Assembly: GCF_003933735.1 (NCBI RefSeq)
Contig: NZ_RSED01000006.1
Coordinates: 124,001-188,000, forward strand
Length of the DNA stretch: 64,000 bases
Direction: 5' to 3'
DNA from: Aquabacterium soli
GTDB taxonomy: Bacteria > Pseudomonadota > Gammaproteobacteria > Burkholderiales > Burkholderiaceae_C
Position 1 is the stretch's first letter; each line of letters starts with the position of its first letter. The notes under the pieces are model-generated. The model made no database searches, had not been told where the DNA came from, and was given only the letters and a program-made list of their open reading frames with translations. Below are positions 44,980 to 54,306 of this stretch, piece after piece. A program made the translations under genes and the position numbers.

Positions 44980-47124
44980 TCAGTAGCGCAGGTTCAGCGA
45001 GACATACCCCCCCCGGCCTGGCATGGGGTACACCGTCTGCGAGTAGGCCTTGGTCGTGTAGACCTCGTCGAACAGATTGGTGATGCCCGTGCTGAGCTCA
45101 AAACCGCCGCGTTCATAACGCACCACGGTGTCCACCACGGTGTATGGATTCAGCGAAGGGGCCGTGTTGGACCAATCGTTGCCATCCATGCGCTTGCTGA
45201 CGTACCGCGCGCTCGTGGTCCACTGCCACCCCGCACCGGGCTGCCATTGAACGGCTGCGCTGACAGTGTCACTCGGCACCAGCGGCACCCGGGTGTTGAT
45301 CACCTCGAAGCGCGGCTCCACATGGGCCCACTGGCCCCGCAGCGTCAGCTTGGACAGCACGCGCCAGCGAGCATCCAGCTCCAGCCCACGACGACGGGTG
45401 GGCCAATCGTAGTTGCGGTTGCGGTCTTGTGCGAAATGGTCGTCGTACCCCAGGTAGATCTCGTCCGTGATGTTCATCATGAACGCAGTGAGCGTGGCGG
45501 AGAAGTCCGGCGTGGGCGTGTAGCGGATGCCGACCTCGCGCGTCTGCCCGCGCTGAGGGCGCAGATCCAGCCCGGCCAGCGTCATTTCATCGAGGTTGGG
45601 CTGGCGCACATGCCGGCTGATGCTGGCGAAAGGCTCCCACGCCGGCGACACGCGCCAACTGGCACCCAGTTCGGCACTGCGGTGATTCCAGCGGCGCACC
45701 GACTGGGCGCGAACATCGTAATGTGGCGTGCATCCGATCAACACAGGCGGGAGGGTCGGCGTGTATTGGCAACCATCATTGTGACTGAGGTCCTGGTGCA
45801 GCACGGCCTTCTGGTCCAGCCGGACGCCGGCATGCAACTTCACACCGCTCACGGGCGACAGCATCAGATCCGCCAGGCCCGCACGGCTGCGCACACGACC
45901 CACGATGCGCGGATCAGGCTCATCCAGCCCATTCATGTCCCGGTCATAGCGCCCTCGCCCCCACTCTCCTCCCAAGGTCAGGGCCTGGGGCAGGTCACGC
46001 CACATCCACTGCACCTCATAACGCGCCGACATGTCTTCACGACGCGAGTAGATCGCCGTGGTCTTGTCCCGCATCTGCTGCTCGATCGGATCGTCCAGCA
46101 AAGGCAGAGGCTCGAACCCCATCAAGAAGGGGTTCTGCCGATCGCGATGGGTGTAGCTCAGCGCCAGGCGTCCCGCCTGCTGCCAATCGAAGATGGCACC
46201 CGTGCTGACTTTCCAATCATCGACGGTGCCAAAGTCATACGGTGTTCGGGTGGCGCGGCGATCCGATTCACTGCCATCCAGAACGCTGGCCGGCAAACCA
46301 GCCGGGAACCCATTGCGGCTCTTGCTGCGCGAGGCTTTGAGATAGACCTCGCTCAGTCCCATGCTCATGCGGGGGAGCCAACGAAGCTCGCCCCCGACCT
46401 GATCTGTGTGCAGAGCACTGTTGTCCCGGTAGCCATCGGTGGTGGCGTGGCCTGCTTGCAGTCGGCCGGCAAACTGACCCAGCCCGCCCTCGAGCGCGGC
46501 ACGGACGGAGCGCGTCCCGAACGAGCCCATCTTCACGCCCGCATCGGCGCGCGTCTGCCCGGGCTCAGGACGTCGGGTGGTGATGCTGATCACACCGCCC
46601 ACGGCGCCCGGCCCGTACAACACGCTGCCACCACCACGGATCACCTCGATGCGCGAGATCTGCGACAGGGGTACCGTGGACAGGTCCGCAGCGGAGAGGT
46701 CGTTCTCGTTGATCACCTCGCCATCGACCACCACCAGCACGTTGCTGACGGCGGCATCGCCCATGCCCCGGATGTCGATGTTGGCGTAGCGGTCGTTCCC
46801 GTAGAAGCTGTGCAGGTTCAGGTTGGCCTCGGTGGCCAGCACCTCGGCCAGGCTGGTGGCCGTTGACCGCCGGATCGCCTCCTCGCCGATGACAGTGACA
46901 TTGTTGGTCGGTGCGGAGGATGCCGCCCCAGGCCCGTCCACCACGTCACGGTTGGCGGTGACGGTCACGGGCGGCAAGCCCGAGCCATCGGCCGCCTGCG
47001 CCATGGCCGGCTGGTCAACCATGGCCAGCACGCAGCAGGTGGCACCAGCCCACGCCAGCGCATGGAACGCGTTGGGGCACATGCCTTTGCCCTGATGTCT
47101 GCGCACGGCCATGGTTTTCCTCAT
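44980..47124 (-). CDS. TonB-dependent outer-membrane receptor, corrinoid (BtuB-type) uptake
   Basis: A 714-residue receptor. A signal peptide ends near QPAMAQA (residue 44), followed by a TonB-box-like LPPVTVTANRD. The plug domain has NVTVIGEEAIRRSTATSLAEVLA, NIDIRGMGD, VLVVVDGEVIN and IEVIRGGGSVLYGPGAVGGVI. About 22 barrel strands end with the C-terminal aromatic NLRY. Position behind a cobalamin riboswitch is the reason to assign vitamin B12 or another corrinoid as ligand. The ATG overlaps the stop of the PEP-CTERM gene upstream by four bases. The remaining transport genes (BtuCDF) are not in this window. Confidence 0.88.
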   Translation of the reverse strand: MRKTMAVRRHQGKGMCPNAFHALAWAGATCCVLAMVDQPAMAQAADGSGLPPVTVTANRDVVDGPGAASSAPTNNVTVIGEEAIRRSTATSLAEVLATEANLNLHSFYGNDRYANIDIRGMGDAAVSNVLVVVDGEVINENDLSAADLSTVPLSQISRIEVIRGGGSVLYGPGAVGGVISITTRRPEPGQTRADAGVKMGSFGTRSVRAALEGGLGQFAGRLQAGHATTDGYRDNSALHTDQVGGELRWLPRMSMGLSEVYLKASRSKSRNGFPAGLPASVLDGSESDRRATRTPYDFGTVDDWKVSTGAIFDWQQAGRLALSYTHRDRQNPFLMGFEPLPLLDDPIEQQMRDKTTAIYSRREDMSARYEVQWMWRDLPQALTLGGEWGRGRYDRDMNGLDEPDPRIVGRVRSRAGLADLMLSPVSGVKLHAGVRLDQKAVLHQDLSHNDGCQYTPTLPPVLIGCTPHYDVRAQSVRRWNHRSAELGASWRVSPAWEPFASISRHVRQPNLDEMTLAGLDLRPQRGQTREVGIRYTPTPDFSATLTAFMMNITDEIYLGYDDHFAQDRNRNYDWPTRRRGLELDARWRVLSKLTLRGQWAHVEPRFEVINTRVPLVPSDTVSAAVQWQPGAGWQWTTSARYVSKRMDGNDWSNTAPSLNPYTVVDTVVRYERGGFELSTGITNLFDEVYTTKAYSQTVYPMPGRGGYVSLNLRY

Positions 47125-47927
47125 GCCAGCTTGCGGCGGCGCAGGGCGGCAGCCATCAGGCCCACGCCTGCCAGCGACAGCCAGGCCGTCGAAGGCTCTG
47201 GCACGGCGGCGGCCACGCTCAGGTTGTCCAGCGCGAAGTAGGTGGGCGTGTTGATGCCATAGAGACCCGTGTCAGACGAGTACATCTCGAACTGCAGCGA
47301 CGACACCGTGCCCAGGCTCGACAAGTTCACCGTCAGCCACTGGTCCAGGATGTAGTCCTGGCTGTTGTCGCCAAACCGGTAGTCGGCGAGGTAGACATCC
47401 ACCGTGCCGGTGGTGCTGCCGTCGAATGCCTTGCCAATGATGGACACGTAGAAGTAGTCGGCGTCGTTGCCCGAGATGCCACCGAACTTCTTGGCGAAGC
47501 TGTCGCCCTGCTGCATGGACAGCGCAGCGTAAGTCGTGTTGGTCAGTGCCACACTGTTCAGCTGCACGGGCGCGGCAAACGTGATCGTGGTGGGCTCTGG
47601 CTCATACGACGACACATACGCAATGGCGAAATTGGACGACTGCGCTGCGCCACTGCTGTTGAACACGCTGAACTGGTTCTCATAGCCGGCCGTCGTGGTG
47701 TCCGTCTCGTTGGAATAGACCCACTGCGACCAACTGCCATAGTCACTGCTGTAGGCATGGCTGAACGTGGCCGCACCGCTGGTGAAGGTCGTGCTGGCTT
47801 GCGGGAAGTAGTGGCTCGACGGGGCCAAGGCCAATTCTTCGAACGTGGAGGTGGTGGCGGCCTGTGCCGACGAGGCGCCCAGGGTCGCGCACAGCGCCAG
47901 GCAGGCGCCGATCAAGGTGTGTTGCAT
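47121..47927 (-). CDS. PEP-CTERM protein, DUF4465-like, in the cobalamin operon
   Basis: A 268-residue exported protein. The signal peptide ends at SSAQA (about residue 23). The mature part begins STFEELALAPSSHYF and contains FTSGAATFSHAYSSDYGSWSQWVYSN and a C-terminal ISN-type beta segment FYVSIIGKAF with STGTVDVYLADYRFG, which resembles DUF4465. It ends in a PEP-CTERM sorting signal: VPEPSTAWLSLAGVGLMAAALRRRK (motif, hydrophobic span, basic tail). DUF4465 proteins also accompany BtuB-type receptors in Bacteroidetes. The family assignment is from memory of motif layout and is not certain. It is translationally coupled to the receptor gene. Confidence 0.75.
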   Translation of the reverse strand: MQHTLIGACLALCATLGASSAQAATTSTFEELALAPSSHYFPQASTTFTSGAATFSHAYSSDYGSWSQWVYSNETDTTTAGYENQFSVFNSSGAAQSSNFAIAYVSSYEPEPTTITFAAPVQLNSVALTNTTYAALSMQQGDSFAKKFGGISGNDADYFYVSIIGKAFDGSTTGTVDVYLADYRFGDNSQDYILDQWLTVNLSSLGTVSSLQFEMYSSDTGLYGINTPTYFALDNLSVAAAVPEPSTAWLSLAGVGLMAAALRRRKLA

Positions 47928-47960
47928 GGAATGCTCCGATGTGGATGGAAGGCTGCGGGC

Positions 47961-48764
47961 TCAGGCCTGCCGGCGGGCACGCAAGGCACCCAGCACGCAC
48001 AGGCCGAAGGCAAAGCTCAGCCAGGTGGCGGGCTCAGGCACGGCGGGCGTGGTGGTGAACTGCGCGAAATGGACCACGCCCACGGCGTCCAGGTCGAAGC
48101 CGGCGCTGCCAGTCGTCGGGTACGGGTCATAGATGATGTTGCCGGCGCTGTCGCGCGCGCTGCCGTTGCCCACGATGTCCACGATGCGGACGTACTGCAC
48201 CTTGTCGATGTCCAGCCCGGCTGTGCCGGCCAGCAGGCCCAGATCGAAGCCCGTGCCGAAGCCTTGACGGTACTTGCCGGCCAGGCCGTCGATGTTGGTC
48301 GTGTCGACCGAGCCGAAGCCGCCCACCGCCTTGGTGGTGAGCGAGTAGTTCGGGAAGCGGAAGAAGTTGGCGCCATCGGACGACACCTCCACCCAGCCCA
48401 GCTCCAGGAAGGTGTCGCTGAAGCTGTTCTCGAACACCGCGAAGTCGGCGCCCGCGCCGTTGGTGATGTAGCCGCCGAACGTCAGCGTGATGCTGCCGTT
48501 GTCGCCCAGCACGACCACATCGTAGGAATCGCCCACGGCCTTGCCCAGGGCCTTCTCAGGCGTCTTCCAAGTGGCGTCCACACCGGTGCCGGGCAGGTAG
48601 TTCTGGTAACCGGTGGCCCACTGGACGATGCTCGCGTCGTCCTTGCTGATGGCGGTGCTGCCTGGCTTGCCGGCGGCCGGCGCGAAGGGGCCAGCGTGGG
48701 CGGCACCGGCGGCCAGGGCCAGGGCGGCCAGCGCCAGGGTGCGGAAAGAAGAAGTGTGTCGCAT
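47961..48764 (-). CDS. PEP-CTERM protein, first gene of the cobalamin operon
   Basis: A 267-residue exported protein with a signal peptide ending at GAAHA (about residue 25). The mature region contains [60 protein letters not shown] and a carbohydrate-binding-like beta-sandwich pattern; [15 protein letters not shown] segments are found in surface proteins near cobalamin receptors in Bacteroidetes. The end is a PEP-CTERM signal, [26 protein letters not shown]. It begins 176 bases downstream of the riboswitch and 33 bases before the second PEP-CTERM gene. A role as surface corrinoid-capturing protein is an inference from the riboswitch. Confidence 0.75.
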   Translation of the reverse strand: MRHTSSFRTLALAALALAAGAAHAGPFAPAAGKPGSTAISKDDASIVQWATGYQNYLPGTGVDATWKTPEKALGKAVGDSYDVVVLGDNGSITLTFGGYITNGAGADFAVFENSFSDTFLELGWVEVSSDGANFFRFPNYSLTTKAVGGFGSVDTTNIDGLAGKYRQGFGTGFDLGLLAGTAGLDIDKVQYVRIVDIVGNGSARDSAGNIIYDPYPTTGSAGFDLDAVGVVHFAQFTTTPAVPEPATWLSFAFGLCVLGALRARRQA

Positions 48765-48940
48765 GCGAATCTCCCAATGCCCGGGCCATTCCCGCCACGG
48801 GCTTGAGTTGAAGATCCGACGTCACGGAACAGACAGGCATGCGCGGCACAGCGCACCACCAGGGCGAGACAAGAATGCCCCGCGCCTGGCCATGCGCCAT
48901 GCTCTCCGCCCGCCGCCCACCGCAGCCATCGGGATGTGTT

Positions 48941-49169
48941 GCGGCAGGCCGGTCTCCGGGCTTGCGAGTGCGCCATGATGACGCGGGCGGTCCGCCTTCC
49001 CGTGCGTGCTGCACAGTGGCTACCCCTGAGGGTGTGGACCGCCTTGACTCGCCTACCGTTGCGGGGGCAGCGCCGGCTTGGCAGAGCGCCTGTCCGTCAA
49101 ATCGGACAGGGTCTGCGCACCGGCTTCCCGTTTCACCCTTGCCAGCCCGTGAAGGCTTCAAGGACACCT
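48941..49169 (-). promoter_or_regulatory. Cobalamin (vitamin B12) riboswitch
   Basis: Read on the minus strand, the region has the conserved cobalamin riboswitch parts in order: AGGTGTCC near 49168, GGGTGAAACGGGAAGCCGGTG, the core GCTGCCCCCGCAACGGTAG (about 49053-49072) and the closing CCCGGAGACCGGCCTGC (about 48944-48960), which pairs with the 5' arm. In between lie the variable P7-P9 hairpins. It lies upstream of the two PEP-CTERM genes and the TonB receptor, so binding of adenosylcobalamin or another corrinoid should lower their expression. The edges are approximate. Confidence 0.9.
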
Positions 49170-49226
49170 GAAGCGGGCGCGATTCTAATCGCTGTGCAAA
49201 AGTTCACAAACACCCGGGTTGGGCGT

Positions 49227-51095
49227 TCATGCAGCCTTGCGCTCCAGCAAGGCTTCCAGGCCATGGCCCGAAATCGTCTCGTCGCGCAGCAGACTGTCCG
49301 TCATCGCATGCAGCACATGCGCCTGCGCCTCCAGCGCCGCACGGCAGGCAGCCTGCGCCCCTTCCAGCAGGGCCTTGGCCTCGGCCAGGACACGGTCCTG
49401 GATGTGCGGGCCCACCAGTCTGTCGGGCACGCCCTTGATGCTCAGCAGGCCGAACTCCTTGCTCAGGCCCAGGCTGCTGACCATGTCGATGGCCAGCTCG
49501 GACGCGCGCTTGAGGTCGTCCGATGCGCCGGATGTGGTGTTGCCAAACACGAACAATTCCGCCTCACGGCCCGCCAGCAGCATGCCCAGGCGGCCATGCA
49601 GCTCCTGTTCGCCATAAAGCGGCAGTTCGTTGACACGTGTCACGAAGGTCACGCCAAGGGCCTGGCCGCGCGGCTCGATGGTCACGCGTTCAACCACGCC
49701 GGCCTTCAGCGCGTGTGCCACGATGGCGTGGCCGCTCTCGTGCACGGCGATGCGGTGTCGGTCTTCGGGCGTCATCAGGTCCTTCATGCCGGACACCTCG
49801 CCGCCCATCTGGTGCGACTCCAGCGCGCGATGCAGATGCGCCTGCCCCACGGACTCTGCGTTCTGCTCCGCGGCCAGCACCGTGGCCCGGTTGACCACGT
49901 TGGTGATGTCCGCATGCGACAGCGTGCTGCTGGCGCGGGCCAGGGCCTCGCTGTCGACGGCGGGATCGGCCTTGACACGGCCCAGGCACAGATCGAACAG
50001 CGCACGGCGATCGCCCAAGGTGGGCAAGGTCATGCGGGCCACCAGGTCGAAACGGCCAGGGCGTCGCAGCGCCTCATCGATGTTGCCGACGTGGTTGGTG
50101 GCACCAATCACGATCACGTTGTCCATCGCGGAAAAGCCGTCCATCTCCACCAGCAGCTTGTTGATGATGCGGTTCTCTTCCGAGACACCGCCGCCGTTGG
50201 GCTTGCCCGCCCCGTTGGAGCGCTGGCCGATGCCATCGAACTCGTCGATGAAGACGATGCAGGGCGCGTTCTTGCGGGCGGTGGCGAACAGCTCGCGCAC
50301 CTTGGCAATGCCGGCACCGTAGAACATGCTGGAGAAGTGCGAGCCGTCGACCGCGATGAAGTTGGCGCCGCATTCACCCGCCAGCGCCCGGGCCAGCAAG
50401 GTCTTGCCGGTGCCGGGCGGGCCTTCGAGCAGCACGCCCCGGGGCGGCTTGGCACCGAGGGCCAGGTACTTGTCGGGAGATTTCATGAAGGCGGTGACCT
50501 GCTGCAAGGCAGCCTTGGCCTCCATCGCACCGATCACCTCGTCGAAACCTGCTTCGGGCTTTTCTGCCAGTTGGGTCTTGCTGCCGGTCAGGCCACCGCC
50601 CTGGCGCACCAGGTAGAAGGCCAGGAAAGCCGTGATCGCCACGGAGGCAACGGCCAGCACGCGCTGCATCACCACGCCCAGGCTGTCAGTGATGCGCATG
50701 CCCAGCTCGCGTTCGTCGATGCTGATCGGCGTGAGATCAAAGCCCTTGTCGCGGCTGAGCGATTCAAGCCGGCTGCCCAGGCCGTCAGAGCCTGCGAGCA
50801 GGCGCGTGCTGAAGCGCTCGCCAGAGCGGGTGGTGACCAGTGCGCGCGCGCCATCCACCCCCACCTCGCGCACGCGGCCTTCCATGATCGCGCGCTCGAA
50901 AGCCGACACGTTCATGGGTTTCTGCAGCCAGGGTTGCGGATCGGCTTCGAAGCGGGCAGCCAGTTCGGTGCGCCCCGCCGTGCTGCGCTGGCTGGACATC
51001 AGGTCCGCGGCCACCAGTGCGGCAATGCTGCCAAGGATGATCAGAACGATGCTGGCGATCTGCAGCCAGCGGGGCCAGGTCTTGAAGCGCTTCAT
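49227..51095 (-). CDS. FtsH-like AAA+ zinc metalloprotease paralogue
   Basis: A 622-residue membrane protease. TM1 spans about residues 10-30 and TM2 about 160-180 (VMQRVLAVASVAITAFLAFYLV), with a periplasmic insert between. The AAA domain has Walker A GPPGTGKT at 225-232, Walker B CIVFIDEFD, the second region of homology ATNHVGNIDEALRRPGRFD and a pore loop MFYGAG where FtsH has MFVGVG. The protease domain has HESGH at 452-456 and the later acidic ligand in TTSGASDDLKRA. All active residues are present, so it should be active. Sequence drift in the pore and periplasmic parts suggests a second FtsH with different substrates. The start at MKRFKTW has no strong ribosome site. Confidence 0.85.
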   Translation of the reverse strand: MKRFKTWPRWLQIASIVLIILGSIAALVAADLMSSQRSTAGRTELAARFEADPQPWLQKPMNVSAFERAIMEGRVREVGVDGARALVTTRSGERFSTRLLAGSDGLGSRLESLSRDKGFDLTPISIDERELGMRITDSLGVVMQRVLAVASVAITAFLAFYLVRQGGGLTGSKTQLAEKPEAGFDEVIGAMEAKAALQQVTAFMKSPDKYLALGAKPPRGVLLEGPPGTGKTLLARALAGECGANFIAVDGSHFSSMFYGAGIAKVRELFATARKNAPCIVFIDEFDGIGQRSNGAGKPNGGGVSEENRIINKLLVEMDGFSAMDNVIVIGATNHVGNIDEALRRPGRFDLVARMTLPTLGDRRALFDLCLGRVKADPAVDSEALARASSTLSHADITNVVNRATVLAAEQNAESVGQAHLHRALESHQMGGEVSGMKDLMTPEDRHRIAVHESGHAIVAHALKAGVVERVTIEPRGQALGVTFVTRVNELPLYGEQELHGRLGMLLAGREAELFVFGNTTSGASDDLKRASELAIDMVSSLGLSKEFGLLSIKGVPDRLVGPHIQDRVLAEAKALLEGAQAACRAALEAQAHVLHAMTDSLLRDETISGHGLEALLERKAA

Positions 51096-51354
51096 GTCAG
51101 GCGGAGGCAAAAGGAAAGGCGGCAAAGAGCGCGCGATGCAACCGATATGAAACCGCATTTCGCGCGATGAGAGCGCCTCGATCAATGCCGGACAGCCATG
51201 GCAATTCCAGACGCTGCCCGCTTATCGGCAGTTCAGCGGCATGGCGCCAGCCATCTTGCGGTGTGGGCCGCGCACAAATTCACGCTGAGGGCATGCGCGC
51301 GGCATATCCTCAAACCCTGCGTGGGAATGGGCGTGCCCAGACGCTGCCCGTACC

Positions 51355-52056
51355 TCAGTACTGCAGCTTGGGATACCAGTCCGTGCCTCGGCCCTCCGGG
51401 GTCAGGTCGAGAATCGACCACAGTGACGCGATGTCAGGCGCATCGCGCGGATCCTGCCCAGGATCGGCCATCTCCTTGGTCATCTCACTGGCCCAAAACA
51501 GCCGCACCTGATCGCCATCGCGCTTGAAAACGACCAAGGCCGGGTATTCGCTGCCATCAGGCATCAGGATGCCCAGGTCCCTGGCGTAGTCATCCCCCAC
51601 CGTCTGGATGAAATTCAGATCGCGCCACCCTCGTTGCTGGGCAAAGGCGTACTGACGTTCCACACTCGATCGCCCCAGGATCTTCAGCGCCACGCGCTGC
51701 TTGATGTCTGCTGCATTGCCCTCGACCGAACCCAGCCAGTTGGTGCACATGGGGCAAGGCCTCTCGCGCTGGGGGCCGTACATCCAGAAGTACGTCACCA
51801 GGGTGTCCTTGTCGCCGAAGAGGTCGATCAGGCCCACGTCGAAGCCCTGCTCGTCCATGAAACGGTAGTTCTTGATGATCACAGGTCCGGGGGGCAACGC
51901 CCTTCGCTGCTCGACCAGGCGTGTCGCGTGCCGGCGGAATTCGATCTCCTCGGCCAGCAGGGCCCGGCGGGCGTGCTCATAGTCTGCAGAGGCGCCTGGG
52001 AAAGGGGTCTTCGCCTTGGTGGCCAATTGCGAGGCGGAAGGCAGGGAGGTGCTCAT
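51355..52056 (-). CDS. DUF899 thioredoxin-fold protein
   Basis: A 233-residue protein of the DUF899 family with a thioredoxin-like core. WMYGPQRERPCPMCTNWLGSV contains the CxxC pair (PCPMC) at the place of a thioredoxin active site. RALLAEEIEFRRHATRLVEQRRALPPGPVI is the usual N-terminal helix, and DLGILMPDGSEYPALVVFKRDGDQVRLFWASEM follows. It may reduce a disulfide or act on a small molecule; the substrate is unknown. The start at 52054-52056 (MSTSLPS) has CAGGAG eight bases ahead. It is divergent from the HD-GYP gene. A 259-base gap to the FtsH-like gene downstream shows no further gene. Confidence 0.8.
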   Translation of the reverse strand: MSTSLPSASQLATKAKTPFPGASADYEHARRALLAEEIEFRRHATRLVEQRRALPPGPVIIKNYRFMDEQGFDVGLIDLFGDKDTLVTYFWMYGPQRERPCPMCTNWLGSVEGNAADIKQRVALKILGRSSVERQYAFAQQRGWRDLNFIQTVGDDYARDLGILMPDGSEYPALVVFKRDGDQVRLFWASEMTKEMADPGQDPRDAPDIASLWSILDLTPEGRGTDWYPKLQY

Positions 52057-52215
52057 GTTCGTGCTCCTGGCAGGGGGCAGAGCCCACGATGTGGAACCAA
52101 CGGCTTTTTTGAGCCTATCAGAAGGCCTTTTGGGCGCCATCTTCATGGTCTCTCTTGCCGTGCGCTGCAGGATGGGTACATTGCATGAACAGGAAGACAA
52201 AATCGGGAGACTTGC

Positions 52216-52875
52216 ATGCACGTGAACAGCCCCGGCCTGGCAGCCCGCTGGAGCGGGACCCAGGCTCTGACCGGCATCTCACCCGAAGAGCTGGCCCGAG
52301 AAACCGCTGCGGTCATGCGGGCCCTTGAAGAACGCAACGACCACACTGCGGCCCACTGCACCCGAACCTGCGCCCTGGCCCGGGCCATCGGGCACTCGCT
52401 GGGTTTGCTGTCGGATGAACTCCGGGTGCTCGAACTGGCAGCCATGCTGCACGACGTCGGCAAGATCGGCATCCCCGATCGCATCCTGCTCAAACCGGGG
52501 CGCCTGGATGCCGAAGAGCTTCGCGTGATGCGAACACACCCATGCCGCGGTTACGAGATCCTCAGCGCAGTCCCGGATGCCCAGATCAACGCGGTGGCTG
52601 CCGTGGCCTTGTGCCACCATGAAGCAGTCGATGGCAGTGGCTACCCCAATGGACTGTCAGGCGACGCCATCCCGGACCTGGCCCGGATCGTCGCGGTGGC
52701 CGATGCCTATGACGCCATTGCCGCGGCGCGCCCTTACCACCAGCCCAGAACGCATGCGCAGGTCATGCGCATCCTGATGGATGAGAACGGGCACCAATAC
52801 GACGTCGAGGTCCTGAGCAAATTCGTCAGGATCATCGAATCCAGCGCGCACCGAGCGCCAGACCAGGCACCCTGA
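52216..52875 (+). CDS. HD-GYP domain cyclic di-GMP phosphodiesterase
   Basis: A 219-residue stand-alone HD-GYP protein. The HD metal site is MLHDVGKIGIPD (His79-Asp80), followed by the second histidines in HHEAVDGSGYPNGLSG, with the GYP motif at 142-144, and VADAYDAI. All metal ligands are present, so it should hydrolyse cyclic di-GMP to pGpG/GMP. No receiver or membrane domain is attached, unlike RpfG. TCGGGAGA precedes the ATG. With four diguanylate cyclases in the window, it is the only visible degradation enzyme; no EAL-domain gene is present. Confidence 0.9.
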   Translation: MHVNSPGLAARWSGTQALTGISPEELARETAAVMRALEERNDHTAAHCTRTCALARAIGHSLGLLSDELRVLELAAMLHDVGKIGIPDRILLKPGRLDAEELRVMRTHPCRGYEILSAVPDAQINAVAAVALCHHEAVDGSGYPNGLSGDAIPDLARIVAVADAYDAIAAARPYHQPRTHAQVMRILMDENGHQYDVEVLSKFVRIIESSAHRAPDQAP

Positions 52876-52883
52876 GCCTGCCG

Positions 52884-54158
52884 TCAGGGCGATTGCAGGG
52901 CAAGCCTCAGCAGCTCTTCGGTGGCAAAGCCATCCGCAGGCAGACCCTCGCTGCGCTGGAAATCCCGCAGCGCCTTGCGCGTGGCAGGGCCCAACTGACC
53001 ATCCGGCGCTCCGCTGTCGAAGCCACGCTGGTTCAGCGCCCTCTGCAAGGCCAGCACCTCGCCGCGGTTCAGCGCGCGCAAGTCTCGCGGCCAGGCAGCT
53101 TGCACGCCCGGGCCACCCGCGATGCGCTGCGACAGCAGGCCCACGGTGAGCGCGTAGCTCATCGAGTTGTTGTACCGAAGGATGGCGCGGTAGTTCCGCC
53201 CCACCAGGAAGGCCGGGCCTCGCGCACCCGCCGGCTGCAGGATCATCGCGTCGCCCATGCTGGGCAATGGTGAGCCGTCCAAGGTGCGCACACCCTCCAG
53301 CGCCCACTGCTCGGCGTTCTGGCGCACTGACACATCAGCGCGGGCCGGGTCAAAGCCAGGCGGCAGCTGCACTTCGAGGCCCCACGGCTCATCGGCGCGC
53401 CACCCAGAGCGGGCCAGGAAGTTGGCGGTGGAGGCCAGCACATCGGGCATGCTGCCCCAGATGTCGCGGCGCCCGTCACCATCGGCATCAACGGCATACG
53501 CCAGGTACGAGGTGGGCATGAACTGCGTCTGCCCCATGGCTCCTGCCCAGGAGCCCACCATGCGCTGGTGCTCGATGTCACCGCGCTGCACGATCTTGAG
53601 GGCCGCCATCAGTTCGGTGCGCGCCCAGGCCTCGCGCCGCCCTTCGAAACCCAGGGTGGCCAGTGCATCGAACACCGGCACATCGCCATAGTTGCCACCG
53701 AAGTTGCTCTCGATGCCCCAGACCGCCATCAGCACTGGCCCTGGCAGACCATAACGGGTCGTGACGGCATCGGCCTGCGACTGCAGCTCGGCGAGCTTTT
53801 GCTGCCCTGTGGCCACGCGGCGGTCCGACACCACACCTTCCAGGTAGTCCCAGAAGCTGCGGGTGAACTCGGGCTGGGCGCGGTCGGCCACCACCGCGCG
53901 GTGGTACGGCCGCACCCCATCGAGGGCTTTGGTCAAGGTGGCGTCATCAATGCCGCCCGCTCGGGCGGTCTCCCGAAAACCCGCCAACCACTGGGCAAAA
54001 CGTTCATCGGTGGCCTTGGCCGCGCTGGCCTGTGCCGTGGAAGGCATGGCAGCAGGGGAAGAGGCGCGAGGTGTGGAGGAAGGACCCGATGCACAACCCG
54101 ACAAGATCAGCATCGCCATCGCAGCAGGCTTGAACAGGTGGCGGCTTCCAGATGACAT
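52884..54158 (-). CDS. mltB: Lytic murein transglycosylase B family lipoprotein
   Basis: A 424-residue lipoprotein. The lipobox LILSGC puts the lipidated Cys at residue 22. The catalytic domain has AVWGIESNFGGNYG with Glu150 as catalytic acid, GQTQFMPTSYLAYAVDADGDGRRDIW (substrate loop) and NYRAILRYNNSMSYAL, as in MltB-type (SLT family 3) enzymes that cut peptidoglycan. The last 60 residues are a peptidoglycan-binding domain (VLALQRALNQRGFDSGAPDGQLG). The start at 54156-54158 has AAGGAG five bases ahead. It lies in the outer membrane and trims murein during growth. It is divergent from the stress-SDR gene. Confidence 0.92.
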   Translation of the reverse strand: MSSGSRHLFKPAAMAMLILSGCASGPSSTPRASSPAAMPSTAQASAAKATDERFAQWLAGFRETARAGGIDDATLTKALDGVRPYHRAVVADRAQPEFTRSFWDYLEGVVSDRRVATGQQKLAELQSQADAVTTRYGLPGPVLMAVWGIESNFGGNYGDVPVFDALATLGFEGRREAWARTELMAALKIVQRGDIEHQRMVGSWAGAMGQTQFMPTSYLAYAVDADGDGRRDIWGSMPDVLASTANFLARSGWRADEPWGLEVQLPPGFDPARADVSVRQNAEQWALEGVRTLDGSPLPSMGDAMILQPAGARGPAFLVGRNYRAILRYNNSMSYALTVGLLSQRIAGGPGVQAAWPRDLRALNRGEVLALQRALNQRGFDSGAPDGQLGPATRKALRDFQRSEGLPADGFATEELLRLALQSP

Positions 54159-54306
54159 CAAAACTCCTTGCACACAGGCGGTTGCGGCAAATCCTACAGG
54201 AATCCCCCCGCGGGCCCGCAGGCCAGCCCGGATGACCGCAGGCTTGATCAGGCACACCACCTGCTGCTGGCAGTGAAACGATCCATGCATCAGAAAGGAG
54301 CCCCGC

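Noticed and set aside
51096-51354. Possible small genes between the DUF899 and FtsH-like genes
   Set aside because: Only short frames without ribosome sites or recognisable sequence are present in these 259 bases.
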